Shown here piece after piece: positions 6,776 through 6,839 of a stretch of DNA of 6,839 bases. Source of the DNA: CAYUNA01 sp047629355 (GTDB taxonomy: Bacteria > Bacteroidota > Bacteroidia > Chitinophagales > Saprospiraceae). The notes under the pieces were generated by a model that was not told the DNA's origin, did no database searches, and saw nothing but the letters and a program-made list of their open reading frames with translations. A program made the position numbers and the translations under genes. Each line of letters begins with the position of its first letter. Position 1 is the first letter of the stretch. The stretch lies in NCBI GenBank assembly GCA_047629355.1, contig JBLHWU010000296.1:1-6839 (forward strand). The letters run 5' to 3'.

Positions 6776-6839
<64 letters not shown>

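Overview
The window looks like chromosomal DNA of a Bacteroidota bacterium. It is AT-rich with A-rich leaders and no clear Shine-Dalgarno sites, and it has two sites resembling the TTTG / TAnnTTTG promoter type of that phylum. The transposase and the hairpin-bearing intergenic repeats also recall that phylum. The assignment is inferred from style, not from a marker gene. All recognisable genes lie on the minus strand, so the functional order runs from right to left.

Layout, left to right. (1) 1-450: the 5' part of a DDE transposase gene, cut by the left edge and broken by a one-base frameshift at about position 150. (2) 489-647: a large imperfect inverted repeat with 33-bp arms, probably the end of the insertion sequence or a small MITE-like element, with a possible promoter between the arms. 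(3) 763-1461: a short MscS-type mechanosensitive-channel-like protein. Its C-terminus probably continued in another frame to position 687. (4) 1462-1646: an intergenic region with a structured hairpin repeat. (5) 1647-6623: one 1658-residue gene that dominates the window. (6) 6624-6839: its leader, a possible promoter, a second inverted copy of the hairpin repeat, and a low-complexity end (34 G, then A/T runs) that looks like an assembly artefact.

The main discovery is the large protein. Residues 1-412 are a 12-helix cation-chloride cotransporter of the SLC12 / NKCC type, followed by the SLC12-type cytoplasmic domain (about 440-740). It then continues through about 600 residues of unrecognised, mostly helical sequence into a P-loop AAA+/STAND-like ATPase (about 1341-1570, Walker A GKSAAGKT) and a terminal winged helix-turn-helix domain (about 1578-1655). 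I do not recognise this architecture as described. A plausible reading, which is inference, is an ion-uptake transporter with a built-in ATP-dependent switch, placed beside a small MscS-like protein that could act in ion release or volume control.

The two hairpin repeats flank the transporter gene in inverted orientation. They keep the same outer sequences but have different, perfectly paired inner stems, which suggests selection on structure. Two apparent one-base insertions in A-runs (about 150 and 765) and the poly-G end mean sequence quality should be kept in mind.
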